NCBI RefSeq assembly: GCF_024171645.1
Contig: NZ_JALKAC010000007.1
Coordinates: 1-64,000, forward strand
Direction of reading: 5' to 3'
Length of the DNA stretch: 64,000 nucleotides
From: Flavobacterium sp. HSC-32F16
Lineage (GTDB): Bacteria > Bacteroidota > Bacteroidia > Flavobacteriales > Flavobacteriaceae
The position numbers and the translations under genes are program-made. The notes under the pieces were generated by a model. The model was not told the DNA's origin and made no database searches. It worked only from the letters and a program-made list of their open reading frames with translations. Positions 58,201 through 64,000 of the stretch are shown here, piece after piece. The first letter of the stretch is position 1. Each line of letters opens with the position of its first letter.

Positions 58201-59625
58201 GCAGGAGCAGGACTGGCAAGAGGTTATCTAAATCGTAAGGAATTAACAGATGAAAAGTTTGTGGAAAATCCCTTTGCTCCGGGAGAAAAAATGTACAAAA
58301 CGGGAGATATAGGAAAATGGACTTCTGACGGTAATATCATTTATGCAGGAAGAAATGACAACCAATTGAAAATTAGAGGATTTAGAATTGAATTGGGCGA
58401 AATAGAACAATGTTTATTAGAAATTGAAACGTTAGATTCTGCAGCTGTATTAGCCAGAAAATCTTCATCAAATGAAGTAGACCTTGTTGCTTTTGTAATA
58501 AGTAGTTTGGAACTGGATGTAAAAGAAATTAAAAATTTCCTAAAAAAGAGACTTCCTGAGTATATGATCCCTGACTATTATGTTAAGCTTGATAAGCTGC
58601 CACTTACGCTAAATGGTAAACTGGATGGAAAAAAATTATTAGCTATCTCTACAGAATCGGGAACACAGACTATTGAAATAGTAAAACCTGAGAATGATCT
58701 GGAAGAAAATATTCTTCAAATATGGAAAGAAATTTTATCTAAAAAAGAAATAAGTGTTACAGATAACTTTTTTGAAATAGGCGGTCATAGTTTAAGAGCG
58801 ATCAAATTACAGTCCATGCTAAAAAGAAAACTTGATTTGAATCTTTCTATAAAGGATATTTATAATAGACCAACCATAAAAAGATTGGCTTCAGATAAAG
58901 AAAGATCAAATTCATCACTAATAAACTTACAGGTTAATAATCGTAATAACACGATTTATTTCATTCCGCCATTAACAGGCAGTTCGATCTTGTATAATCC
59001 TTTAGCCAAAGTTTTGAGCAGCGAATTTGATTCAATCGGACTACAATACAAAGGTTTTGAACACAAGGAAGAATTCAGTCAATCTATCGAAGAAATGGCA
59101 AAGTCATTCATTGAAGAGATTAAAAATAATCAACCTGACGAACCATTTATAGTATTTGGGTATTCTATGGGATCAGCCATTGCATTTGAAATAGTAAGAG
59201 AACTCGAAAAACACTATAGCAAAATAGATTTAGTTCTGGTAGACAGGCCATCTTATATAGATATAGATCAACAAGATTTACAAGACATAGATATTCTGGC
59301 CAATTGGTTACTTGAAGAATTCAAGAAGGTTATAAAGCTGGATAAAGAACAGGAGAAACATACTCTGTCTTTTCTAAAAAATAATTTGATGCTTAATAAT
59401 GCGTATCAGCTTGAAGGGAAAATTTCCAGCAATATCTATGCTTTTGAGGCCTCCGATAATCAATCTAAGAGTAATATGCAGAGTTGGCAGAATTACACAA
59501 CCGGAAATTATGCACACCATTATTTACTGGGTACACATTGGGATGCAGTCTCTGAGCAAAATTTTGAAATCTATCGTGAAGTATTCAATAGTATTTCTGA
59601 AAAAACGAGTATAGAAACAATTTAA
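49252..59625 (+). CDS. NRPS 6: docking-(C-A-PCP)x3-TE
   Basis: Terminal synthetase, 3457 residues. A TubC-like docking domain occupies about 1-57. Module 1: C reads HHIITDSWS at 204 (Gly replaced by Ser, as in NRPS 5), A core at 665, PCP Ser1053, pocket DAFWLGGTFK (Val). Module 2: HH at 1240, A core at 1717, PCP Ser2108 in GGDSI, pocket D-S-A-T-T-A-E-V-W-K, the same unassigned residue X as in NRPS 3. Module 3: a linker of about 60 residues and a divergent C domain beginning VEDLYPMSDIQKGM, HHAIIDGWS at 2327, A core at 2786, pocket DVWHISLIDK (Ser), PCP Ser3180. The type I thioesterase has GYSMG with Ser3305 and a C-terminal His3429, so it should release or cyclise the peptide. Modules 1-2 mirror modules 1-2 of NRPS 3. 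Confidence 0.95.
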   Translation: MVNDLFTRLKTLNITLKVVNDTLDIKAPKGVLNEALLNEIKTNKESLIGLINQYSTSKITDNKQIPAAKKSDHYPLSSSQHRLWALSQIDESNRSYNMPGIQIINDEIDADAFLNSLRDLINRHEILRTVFKEDENGEIRQYIQSEEDFIFPFTQIDVDNDEVKLKEIIEKEYTTLFNLEKDSLFKGKLIRIRDNKWVFSFVMHHIITDSWSMTVIINELLENYNAGKNGQPLKNKPLEIQYKDYAVWQQDQLVNGHLEKDKIYWLEHLKGDLPTLSHFGDFPRPAIKTYNGGIVERKIGTALYEQFKTLYKAHDGTLFMGALSLVNVILNKYTGQEEFIIGIPVSGRNNAVLHDQIGFYVNTLALRTTFSSEDSFETLFGKVKENTLNAFKHQDYPFDELLDDLNIKRDLSRSALFDVMISVQNENKFVESDLDQYDNLIENESSKYDLTFTFIEESDNLNLVIEYNSDIFSKSLCEQLLLHMEQLLEEILSSPQKDLSTISCLNAVEEQELLVDYNATETIYEEGISLLGLFKEQVTLYPEQTALVYGKISLSYSELDVLSNQFSHYLEEHSELVLEDLIAIALPKSHWQIISILGILKAGCAYVPIALDYPQDRIDFMVSDTKSKIVITPELLFDFESRIGDYSTEKDICSRDLSSLAYVMYTSGSTGRPKGVLIEDGGIIRLVKNSNYINLGPSSILLSTGYFSFDAVTFEYWGMLLNGGKLVLCDENELLSDDLSKIIKQESITIMWFTVGLLNQLIDENIQIFQGLKTILAGGDKLSVAHINKLKNHYPDLEIINGYGPTENTTFSLTHKVEKVNSNTIPIGKPITNSSVYILDKNNQLVPKGVVGEISLGGSGLSRGYLNQPELTHEKFTANPFKENQRLYKTGDLGRWLKDGTIEFLGRKDNQIKLRGFRIELGEIENVLSQHEFINSALVVVHEDNLAEKVLAAYITLSSPVNIQDIKHWMSTLLPAYMIPAYVEVMDSFPLTVNGKIDRSKLPLPEIITSNRTTNYKEPSTAIEKALVQLWEEVLSISPIGLEDNFFDLGGHSLKATKLISKIHKEFQVKLHLKDLFIHPTLDSQSKLIIEGQHSGYNKIPVLAKQNGYPLSLMQRRLWILSQYEAANIAYNMSGAYVFEGVLDAAVLEQAFIELIKRHEILRTSFKEDDQKEILQYVIEPENISFKLKNIDLRGTERSVLEKYLAEDVLAPFNLSSGELIKASIYRQSENSWVFSNVIHHIISDGWSMGIIVNELLHLYNTLLTGESAALTPLNIQYKDYSSWQLKELSDSRLEFHKGYWINQFKDDLPVLDLSGGKQRPIIKTYNGGVYNKLIPSELNHKLSEFLKTQESTLFMGLLSAVNVLFYHYTNQEDITIGSPIAGRDHADLENQIGFYVNTLALRTHFSKNDTFKNVLSKVKNVVLGAHEHQLYPFDELVSSLNITRDMSRNPLFDVQVIVQNNQDTNDTGLKNLTVSSFEGELPHSSVFDLVFNFVESPHGLGTSIIYNSDVFDSERIEQFGNHLEHLLNALLQDSELPIQELKWLSQDEKQHLLDFNSEKIDYDKSKTVIAMINEQVVHNPEAIAIAFEGTQLTYRELHERSNQLAHFLLENYNIQANDFVGIMMDRSELMFIGILGILKAGAAYVPIDPDYPVSRKEFILQDTNVKVLLTQSDYIFDLSYYEGGIFAMDLQLDTLTDPVTNPEAALLPEHLAYIIYTSGSTGNPKGVMVTHGNLQHSLAPRNYVYAPIKCFLLLSSVAFDSSVAGIFSTLTNGGKLSITTNANIGNVNFIADYIVSQKVSHLLTVPSYYKLLLTALQGKETALEEVTVAGETCPISLIEDHFKSNVGQAGCQLFNEYGPTECSVWSSVHKYEEGKPVTATIGKPIANTHIYILNEKEDLVPVGVIGELHIGGNGVTKGYLNNPELTRQKFIKDPFNKSGMMYKTGDLGRWNATGEIEFLGRKDNQVKVRGYRIELGEVQYAIEQSEFVKAAVVLTKENKSGDNELFAYLLSDEILNTSDLKYDLKDVLPGYAIPSHFITLTNFPLTPNGKIDTKALLEIGGSETRSGEEYVAPQTEEETALVHIWETILEKEKIGVNDRFFDLGGDSIKVLKIVNGIYNAMQLEISISDIYTYDSISKLSEFIIDNKKSLDSKKEEGIEARKNVLDYINTVKYNVLESLDENKSEAVEDLYPMSDIQKGMIYESLLYEGTSIYHDQMINQRQFVNFDISVFRLAMQLMVDKHEILRTGFNMQDYEQEVQIVYKNVEVTVVYEDLSHLDSLKEKENAIGAFLQSELLNPFDVSKAPLFRMAAFNIGEDNIVFVSQCHHAIIDGWSDSMLLTELNNLYLALLADITFRPEKIKASYKNYVIEHEIDKKDTTILSFWKQELQDHSKLNIFTNTPVSSIYGNVLSENEVNELKHLAANLSTTVKEISLSAYLYMLSILNSDPDVVTGLVTNNRPSCEDGDKILGCFLNTIPLRFAIDYNVTVKDFIIEVQNKLILLKKYERLSLLQIASLSDNQHANENPFFDVYFNYVDFYTYDKIKSEIKENVNQEEESVSLIGSNKTNTFLDFNVNTTGDLYHASLSLTKKLKSGLTVEQVNDLYFSILRSFIASPNKLLKSVDYLGAEEKHTLLHEFNDTKHEFLSETTLADLFAQQVENAPNEIALVFQQTELTFYELNERSNQLANYLRSSYTLGANDLIAVALPRSEWMITAILAIHKIGGAYVPIDPKHPQDRIDYIVQDSSSALIIDAKVLNEFHAAAENYSKENLTLINKPTDIAYVLYTSGSTGNPKGCILEHRGVVNRIQWMWEAFNYTNQDVILQKTTFTFDVSVWEIFMPLCWGTKMILCSDEDVSIPQNIESLIKNHKVTCLHFVPSMLDVFIDSLFDESYDFSNLSSLKQVITSGEALQLNTVKKWYEKLNTPIQNLYGPTEASIDVTYYTTSKQDTVIPIGKPVWNTSIYILDPNNNLVPVGCSGEIYLAGAGLARGYLNRKELTDEKFVENPFAPGEKMYKTGDIGKWTSDGNIIYAGRNDNQLKIRGFRIELGEIEQCLLEIETLDSAAVLARKSSSNEVDLVAFVISSLELDVKEIKNFLKKRLPEYMIPDYYVKLDKLPLTLNGKLDGKKLLAISTESGTQTIEIVKPENDLEENILQIWKEILSKKEISVTDNFFEIGGHSLRAIKLQSMLKRKLDLNLSIKDIYNRPTIKRLASDKERSNSSLINLQVNNRNNTIYFIPPLTGSSILYNPLAKVLSSEFDSIGLQYKGFEHKEEFSQSIEEMAKSFIEEIKNNQPDEPFIVFGYSMGSAIAFEIVRELEKHYSKIDLVLVDRPSYIDIDQQDLQDIDILANWLLEEFKKVIKLDKEQEKHTLSFLKNNLMLNNAYQLEGKISSNIYAFEASDNQSKSNMQSWQNYTTGNYAHHYLLGTHWDAVSEQNFEIYREVFNSISEKTSIETI
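49966..51421 (+). repeat. Near-identical 1.45-kb segment, copy 2
   Basis: Partner of 23088-24563. The identity begins inside the C domain (coding EIQYKDYAVWQQDQLVNGHL) and stops abruptly after the A-domain segment coding EYWGMLLNGG. Beyond that point the two Val A domains share protein but not DNA similarity. Confidence 0.85.
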
Positions 59626-59661
59626 AATCAAACAAACTTAAAATATTAAATTACTAAGATC

Positions 59662-61290
59662 ATGGAAATTAAAGAAGAGTATTATTTCAAACCGAATGTT
59701 ATTATTGGGCCATTAGTAGATAAATGGTATGCCTGGACACACTTAATCTCGCCTGCAACTGCTGCAATGAATATTGTTGAACGACATTTAAAAATAATGA
59801 ATTCATACATTCAGGCACCTATGATTCATGAAGCAGCGGTTAAAAATCCTAAAATGCTGGGAGGTCCATTTATGGACTATGAAACAAGAAGAGTAGACGA
59901 AGTAAAAGAACTAAAAGCCGATATTCTTGATAAACAGGCCAACGCCATAGCATTATCCGATGCAATAAAAGAATTGGATAAAATGCTAAAAACCAAAGCT
60001 AAAGGAGCTTCTTTGGAACCATTGTACAAAGAAGTTCCAGAGATTTTAAAAGGATATGTAGAACTGGTTTATGATTTAAATAACAACGTTTCGTTTCGTT
60101 TTTTTGAATCGTTATTGTACAACAGCCCTTTTTATTCCAAACAATCGCAGTCTATTTCCTTATGGGAAACATTGAATGACGAACGTCCGTTTTGTTTAAG
60201 CACACCACAACTAGAAGATCCTAAGGTATTGCAGTTGGATATTCCGTTTGATCATAAAGGAATTGATACTTTAAGCAGAATGAAAAGAAATCCGGGATCG
60301 ATTGAAGACGTTGCTGAAGAATTAGGCGTTACAGAAGGTCAAATGGAGTTATTCAAAACTTTTTTTACCAAGAAAGAGCATCCAACCTATAAAAAATATA
60401 CAGGAGACAAAGCCAGAATGCGTTATCTGGGACATGCTTGTATTTTAATTGAAACCAAAGATGTCAGTATTCTTGTAGATCCTTTAATCAGTTATTATGG
60501 ATATGAATCTACAGTAGAACATTTCTCAGATATTGACCTACCGGATGTTATTGATTATGTATTAATAACACACAATCATCAGGATCATATTGTATTGGAA
60601 ACACTATTGCCGCTTAGACATAAAATCAAAAATATCATAGTACCTATAACAACAAGTGGTGCACTTCAGGATCCAAGTATCAAATTAGCGTTTGAAAGCA
60701 TCGGGTTTAAAAATGTAATTGAAATAGATGAGATGCAGGAAATTAAATTCGAAAATTGTACTATTACCGGTTTACCATTTACTGGTGAACATAGTGATCT
60801 TAACATTAGAGCTAAATCGTGTTTCCATATTGCAATAAATGAACTAAGCTTCTTGTTTGTAGCCGATTCTAGGGTAATGGAGCCAAGACTTTACGAACAT
60901 ATCCATAGAATTAAAGGAGATGTAGATGTTTTATTTTTAGGAATGGAATGTGCAGGAGCTCCTTTAAGCTGGCTTTATGGCTGTCTTATGACCCAGGACA
61001 TAAATAGAGAAGATGATCAATCCAGAAGACTAGCAGGTTGTGATAGTCAAAGAGGACTTTCTTTAGTAGATATATTTAATCCAAAAGAAGCTTATGTGTA
61101 TGCCATGGGGATGGAACCTTGGCTGGAATTTATAAGCAGCATAAAATATACTGAGGAATCTCTTGCTATTATTGAATCCAATAATTTAATAAATACCTGC
61201 AAAGACAAAGGAATTATTGCCGAAAGATTATTTGGAGAAAAAGAATTGCTATATGATTATGAAATGAAAAATGAGTTAATGCTTAATTAA
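59662..61290 (+). CDS. CmlA-like diiron beta-hydroxylase
   Basis: A 542-residue protein with a unique N-terminal half and a C-terminal metallo-beta-lactamase fold. The metal motif HNHQDH gives His304, His306, Asp308 and His309, and GEHSD supplies Glu376 and VADSR supplies Asp402. A Glu where ordinary metallo-beta-lactamases use His, and the total length, fit CmlA of chloramphenicol biosynthesis, a dinuclear iron oxygenase that beta-hydroxylates a carrier-bound aromatic amino acid. The role here is therefore probably beta-hydroxylation of a PCP-bound residue of this peptide. Which module it serves is unknown. Candidates are the aromatic starter or X; Hpg lacks a suitable beta-CH2. It follows NRPS 6 by 36 bp and looks like the last gene of the main transcript. 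Confidence 0.85.
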   Translation: MEIKEEYYFKPNVIIGPLVDKWYAWTHLISPATAAMNIVERHLKIMNSYIQAPMIHEAAVKNPKMLGGPFMDYETRRVDEVKELKADILDKQANAIALSDAIKELDKMLKTKAKGASLEPLYKEVPEILKGYVELVYDLNNNVSFRFFESLLYNSPFYSKQSQSISLWETLNDERPFCLSTPQLEDPKVLQLDIPFDHKGIDTLSRMKRNPGSIEDVAEELGVTEGQMELFKTFFTKKEHPTYKKYTGDKARMRYLGHACILIETKDVSILVDPLISYYGYESTVEHFSDIDLPDVIDYVLITHNHQDHIVLETLLPLRHKIKNIIVPITTSGALQDPSIKLAFESIGFKNVIEIDEMQEIKFENCTITGLPFTGEHSDLNIRAKSCFHIAINELSFLFVADSRVMEPRLYEHIHRIKGDVDVLFLGMECAGAPLSWLYGCLMTQDINREDDQSRRLAGCDSQRGLSLVDIFNPKEAYVYAMGMEPWLEFISSIKYTEESLAIIESNNLINTCKDKGIIAERLFGEKELLYDYEMKNELMLN

Positions 61291-61293
61291 TTT

Positions 61294-61308
61294 TACGGAT
61301 AATCCATA
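61294..61308. promoter_or_regulatory. TACGG-N5-CCATA site, variant of the regulator motif
   Basis: TACGGATAATCCATA differs by one arm base from the TACGG-N5-CCGTA palindromes near 2.2 kb and keeps the 5-base spacer. It sits 4 bp after the hydroxylase stop and before the terminator hairpin and the thioesterase gene. It may give the thioesterase gene its own regulated promoter, with the hairpin in its leader. Confidence 0.35.
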
Positions 61309-61328
61309 ATGAATTAACTTATATAAAG

Positions 61329-61358
61329 CCTTGTTTTGATGTGTCAAGACAAGGTTTT
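61329..61358 (+). terminator. Rho-independent terminator after hydroxylase gene
   Basis: CCTTGTTTTGA (61329-61339) and TCAAGACAAGG (61344-61354) form an 11-bp stem with one G-U pair and a 4-base loop, followed by TTTTATTAA. This is the strongest terminator in the window. It probably ends the NRPS transcript and makes thioesterase expression depend on read-through or its own promoter. Confidence 0.8.
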
Positions 61359-61378
61359 ATTAATCAATTTAAAATTGT

Positions 61379-62080
61379 ATGAAAAAAAAGCAACTGTTTT
61401 TATTACATTTTGCAGGAGGAAATATATACTCATTCGAATTTTTAAAATCTATTTATACAGATTTTGAAATGATTTCACTAGAGCTTCCCGGCAGAGGAAA
61501 AAGAATGAAAGAAAAATTATTGACCTCCTATAAAGAGGCAGTTAATGATATTTATTCGCAAATCAATACTATGCTCAATGGTGCACCTTTTATGATATAC
61601 GGGCACAGTTTGGGCGCTACTTTGGCATTGGGAGTTACTGATTTATTAGAAAAAAATAATACGCCCCCGCAATGCTTAATAGTAAGCGGAAACCCTGGTC
61701 CTGGTGTTGTAACAGAAAGAGAAAGATCTGATTTAGACAGAGCCGACTTTATCAGTATGCTTAAAGAATTAGGTGGATTAACAGAAGAATTATTGCAAAG
61801 CGAGGAGTTGTTAGATTTTGTGCTGCCAATACTTAGAGCCGATTTTAAAATTGTTGAGGGAGATACTTTTGTTGAAAATACGATTGTAAAAGCTCCAATT
61901 ATCGCTGTAATGGGGGATTTGGAGAAATATGTGGGCAGCATTGACAATTGGAAAGCACATACACTTTCTGAATTTAATTCCTATGTATTAAAAGGAAATC
62001 ATTTTTTTATATATAATAATGCTGATAAATTAATTGAAATTTTTGAAGCTAGTTATCGGGAATATAAAGTTTTAATGTAG
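61379..62080 (+). CDS. Type II (editing) thioesterase
   Basis: A 233-residue stand-alone alpha/beta hydrolase of the GrsT/RifR type. The N-terminus has the family pattern FLLHFAGGNIYSF. The nucleophile is Ser79 in YGHSLGATLAL, and the catalytic His lies in the C-terminal KGNHFFIYN. Such enzymes remove stalled or misprimed acyl groups from carrier proteins. This is relevant here because the line contains carriers that may be loaded wrongly or not extended (the orphan PCP and the PKS ACP). It sits 88 bp after the hydroxylase, beyond a strong terminator hairpin and a regulator-like site, so its level may be set separately from the synthetases. Confidence 0.9.
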   Translation: MKKKQLFLLHFAGGNIYSFEFLKSIYTDFEMISLELPGRGKRMKEKLLTSYKEAVNDIYSQINTMLNGAPFMIYGHSLGATLALGVTDLLEKNNTPPQCLIVSGNPGPGVVTERERSDLDRADFISMLKELGGLTEELLQSEELLDFVLPILRADFKIVEGDTFVENTIVKAPIIAVMGDLEKYVGSIDNWKAHTLSEFNSYVLKGNHFFIYNNADKLIEIFEASYREYKVLM

Positions 62081-62125
62081 GTCAATATTCTTATAAGTTG
62101 ATTTTTTTTGTAAAAATATTCTTTA

Positions 62126-62148
62126 GTACGAAAATATTCGTACCTTTA
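62126..62148 (+). promoter_or_regulatory. BlaI-type operator overlapping -7 box
   Basis: GTACGAA-AATA-TTCGTAC (62126-62143) is a palindrome with perfect 7-bp arms. Its right end overlaps TACCTTTA (62141-62148), a near match to the Bacteroidota -7 box, 23 bp before the repressor ATG at 62172. This is the expected layout for BlaI/MecI-type autorepression. Confidence 0.65.
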
Positions 62149-62171
62149 AAAAATCAAAATTAAAGAGACTT

Positions 62172-62552
62172 ATGGAAAGCAGGAAAGTTGAGCCAACAAA
62201 ATCAGAAATCGAAATTTTAACTATACTTTGGAAGCATGGTGCTTCAACTGTTCGTTTCGTAAATGATAAATTAAACGAAGAAGAGGAACGTGTAGTTAAA
62301 TATACAACCACGTTAAAGCTAATGCAGATTATGAAAGAAAAAGGCATTTTGTATAGAGATGAAAGTAATATTAAACATCTGTATCATGTGGTTGAAGATC
62401 AGGAAAAAACCAAAACTTTTTTATTAGAAAATTTTTTAAGCAAAATATTTGATGGTTCTATAGAAAATTTGGTGATGCAGCTGGTTGGAAATAAAAAAAC
62501 CTCAAAAGAAGAGTTGTTAAAGATTAAGAATATAATAGATAAAATGAACTAA
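62172..62552 (+). CDS. BlaI/MecI-family transcriptional repressor
   Basis: A 126-residue winged-helix repressor. The N-terminal half shows the family pattern PTKSEIEILTILWKHG, a recognition region with VKYTTTLKLMQIMKEKG, and a wing with LYRDESNIKHLYHVV. The C-terminal helices (about 80-126) serve dimerisation. In the classical system a BlaR1-type peptidase triggers its cleavage; the adjacent M56 gene begins 11 bp downstream and fits that. The upstream palindrome at 62126-62143 is its likely operator. Such pairs are widespread in Bacteroidota and often not linked to beta-lactam resistance, so a tie to the peptide cluster is not established. Confidence 0.88.
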   Translation: MESRKVEPTKSEIEILTILWKHGASTVRFVNDKLNEEEERVVKYTTTLKLMQIMKEKGILYRDESNIKHLYHVVEDQEKTKTFLLENFLSKIFDGSIENLVMQLVGNKKTSKEELLKIKNIIDKMN

Positions 62553-62563
62553 ACTAGAAGCGA

Positions 62564-63919
62564 ATGGAAGTTATGTATAAAACACTATTGTATGTATTTA
62601 TTAATTCTTTTGTCTTTGGGATTATACTGGCAGTTGTAACCTATGTTTTTATGTCTTTCTCTTCACATTGCAAAGCCCGGCTGCGTTACAATGTGTTGGT
62701 ATTATTCTTATTTGTATTTGTTGTAGCTGTTTTGTTTTTTGGAATGAATCATATAAGTAATCCTTATCAAACCATTCATCATCAGGTTATTTTGCCCATT
62801 TTGTCTCACAATGAAGGAAATTATAATCCTAAAGCGATACAAGTATCAGAATCTTTCCTGTTTTTTAAAACACTATATCTTAAAATTTATGATTTTGCAT
62901 TAGAGATAACTTTAGTATGGGGTTTGATATTTTGTTACAAAATGATTAAATTGTTTTTGGGAATTCACAAAATAAAAAGTTTAATTTTCAAAAACAAAAT
63001 AGAGCTGAATGACGACTGGAATAATAAAATTCTACAATATTGCAACAAGATTGGGATCAAAACAAATGTCAAAGTATATCTTTCGTCTGCAATTAGTTCG
63101 CCAGCTGTTTTTGGATTTTTTAAACCAATTGTATTAATACCAATTCAACTCACAACGGGTTTATCTTCGGATCAACTTGAAGCGGTTATCTACCATGAAC
63201 TCGTTCATATAAAACGGTATGACTCAATTATAAACTTAGTGCAAAATCTATTAGAAGTAATCTTCTTTTTTAACTTGCCTTTGCTATGGTTGTCTAATCT
63301 CATCAGGATCGAAAGAGAAAAGTGTTGTGATGATGCTGTTTTAAAAATCACTGATAACAAAAAAGATTACATCAGTGCCTTGTACTTTTGTGCCGAAATG
63401 ACTGTAGGAAAGCAGGAACTGGCATTAGGTTTTGCTAATAATAATGAGATTTTGCTGGACAGAGTGGAAAGAATCATACTAAATGGTCAGAACTCTGTTA
63501 ATAAAATTAAGACACCCACATTTCATAGCTTCGCAATATTCCTTTTCGCTTTGTTGATAGGTTATATTTATCAATTAAAACTTCACAATGTATTCAATAT
63601 ACTGCCAGATACTTCGATAAATGAAATTGCCAAAACTCCGGTAGATAATGATTATATTATTTTAACCGGGATCACCTCTGATACGTTATCTGAAAAAGAA
63701 GGCGAGAAGATAGTATCTGTCTTAAACAAAATGATAAGCCAAATGAGTCATGAAAAACTTATAAGTAATGATGCTCAAAAATTATCATTTCTATTAGATA
63801 ATAATCAACTCATTATTAATGGGGAACTGCAATCAAATGAGATTTTTAATAGATACCAAAGCAAATATATAAAGAAGAGCGATTGGCGTATATGCTATAA
63901 TTATAAAATAAAAAAGTAA
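62564..63919 (+). CDS. M56-family (BlaR1-type) membrane metallopeptidase
   Basis: A 451-residue membrane protein with several N-terminal transmembrane helices (around 6-30, 43-62, 100-130) and another near 325-340. The zinc protease motif HELVHIKRYD (about 214-223) is followed by the typical EREKCCDDAVL segment holding the third ligand. The C-terminal extracytoplasmic part is short (about 110 residues) and has no recognisable penicillin-binding sensor, so it is BlaR1-like only in its protease half. Paired with the BlaI-type repressor, it probably senses an envelope signal and relieves repression. It could serve self-protection against the cluster's product, but no target gene is visible in the window. 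Confidence 0.85.
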   Translation: MEVMYKTLLYVFINSFVFGIILAVVTYVFMSFSSHCKARLRYNVLVLFLFVFVVAVLFFGMNHISNPYQTIHHQVILPILSHNEGNYNPKAIQVSESFLFFKTLYLKIYDFALEITLVWGLIFCYKMIKLFLGIHKIKSLIFKNKIELNDDWNNKILQYCNKIGIKTNVKVYLSSAISSPAVFGFFKPIVLIPIQLTTGLSSDQLEAVIYHELVHIKRYDSIINLVQNLLEVIFFFNLPLLWLSNLIRIEREKCCDDAVLKITDNKKDYISALYFCAEMTVGKQELALGFANNNEILLDRVERIILNGQNSVNKIKTPTFHSFAIFLFALLIGYIYQLKLHNVFNILPDTSINEIAKTPVDNDYIILTGITSDTLSEKEGEKIVSVLNKMISQMSHEKLISNDAQKLSFLLDNNQLIINGELQSNEIFNRYQSKYIKKSDWRICYNYKIKK

Positions 63920-63989
63920 AACGTTCTGATTTCTTTTAGGCTCGTGCTAAAAAATCAAATAATCCTAGCTAAAAAAAACTAAATAAATT

Positions 63990-64000
63990 ATGAAAACAAC
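63990..64000 (+). CDS. Start of a further gene, cut by window end
   Basis: ATGAAAACAAC follows an AT-rich 70-bp gap after the M56 gene, and ATG-AAA-ACA is a common start of exported proteins. Only three codons and two bases are visible, so no function can be given. It would be a candidate member of the BlaI-controlled group. Confidence 0.3.

Noticed and set aside
59399..59614. 71-codon plus-strand frame overlapping the end of NRPS 6
   Set aside because: It overlaps the thioesterase domain in another frame. The TE frame has the catalytic Ser and His, so the overlap is a shadow.
59662..61290. Reading the 542-residue protein as a metallo-beta-lactamase resistance gene
   Set aside because: Length, the large N-terminal half and the Glu ligand fit CmlA-type oxygenases, not hydrolytic beta-lactamases, which are much shorter.
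1..64000. CRISPR arrays, tRNA or rRNA genes, riboswitches
   Set aside because: No regularly spaced short repeats or recognisable RNA-gene sequences were seen in the intergenic regions. All long repeats are inside NRPS coding sequence.

Overview
The window is AT-rich, and its features point to a Bacteroidota genome, most likely Flavobacterium or a close relative. Start sites lack strong Shine-Dalgarno sequences, promoter -7 boxes resemble TAnnTTTG, and the gene families are typical of the phylum: a TPR-lipoprotein histidine kinase, a BlaI/M56 pair and an ISAon1-like ISL3 transposase remnant. The genus is an inference; there is no rRNA or other marker here.

Left edge (1-6.9 kb): a decayed transposase lies on the minus strand. 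It is followed by a LuxR-type response regulator (minus), a small lipoprotein and a TPR histidine kinase (plus), and then a Glu/Leu/Phe/Val-type amino-acid dehydrogenase. The regulator and lipoprotein genes diverge from a 184-bp region with two TACGG-N5-CCGTA palindromes exactly 100 bp apart. CCGTAA half-sites recur as 22-bp-spaced direct repeats before the dehydrogenase and again before the first NRPS gene. This suggests that the two-component system controls the cluster.

Core (6.9-62.1 kb): a large, essentially one-strand NRPS/PKS cluster. Reading the adenylation pocket residues by eye gives this co-linear prediction: aromatic (Phe/Tyr-like)-Ala-like / Pro-Ile-Lys-like / Val-X-D-Hpg / Hpg / [orphan carrier, PKS module] / Hpg (with embedded luciferase-like monooxygenase) / Val-X-Ser-TE. 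That is 13 amino-acid-activating modules. Three A domains have pockets close to the 4-hydroxyphenylglycine (Hpg) code. The Hpg supply genes sit between the NRPS genes: an HpgT-like aminotransferase, an HmaS-like dioxygenase, and a GlcD-type FAD oxidase where an FMN-dependent Hmo would be expected. A CmlA-like diiron beta-hydroxylase and a type II thioesterase close the cluster.

The unusual part is 36.7-45.3 kb. It holds an A domain reduced to its C-terminal part plus a carrier protein, then a KS-AT-ACP whose AT has lost its catalytic Ser (GQNIGE instead of GHSxGE), then a C-monooxygenase-A-PCP protein. Condensation domains on both sides of the monooxygenase module carry HHxxxDS instead of HHxxxDG. 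Docking elements (N-terminal TubC-like domains and short acidic, hydrophobic-ended C-terminal tails) suggest either passage through the PKS or a bypass of it.

Right edge (62.1-64 kb): a BlaI-type repressor with a palindromic operator, an M56 (BlaR1-type) metallopeptidase, and the first codons of another gene. No MbtH-like protein, phosphopantetheinyl transferase, exporter or obvious self-resistance gene is visible in the window.
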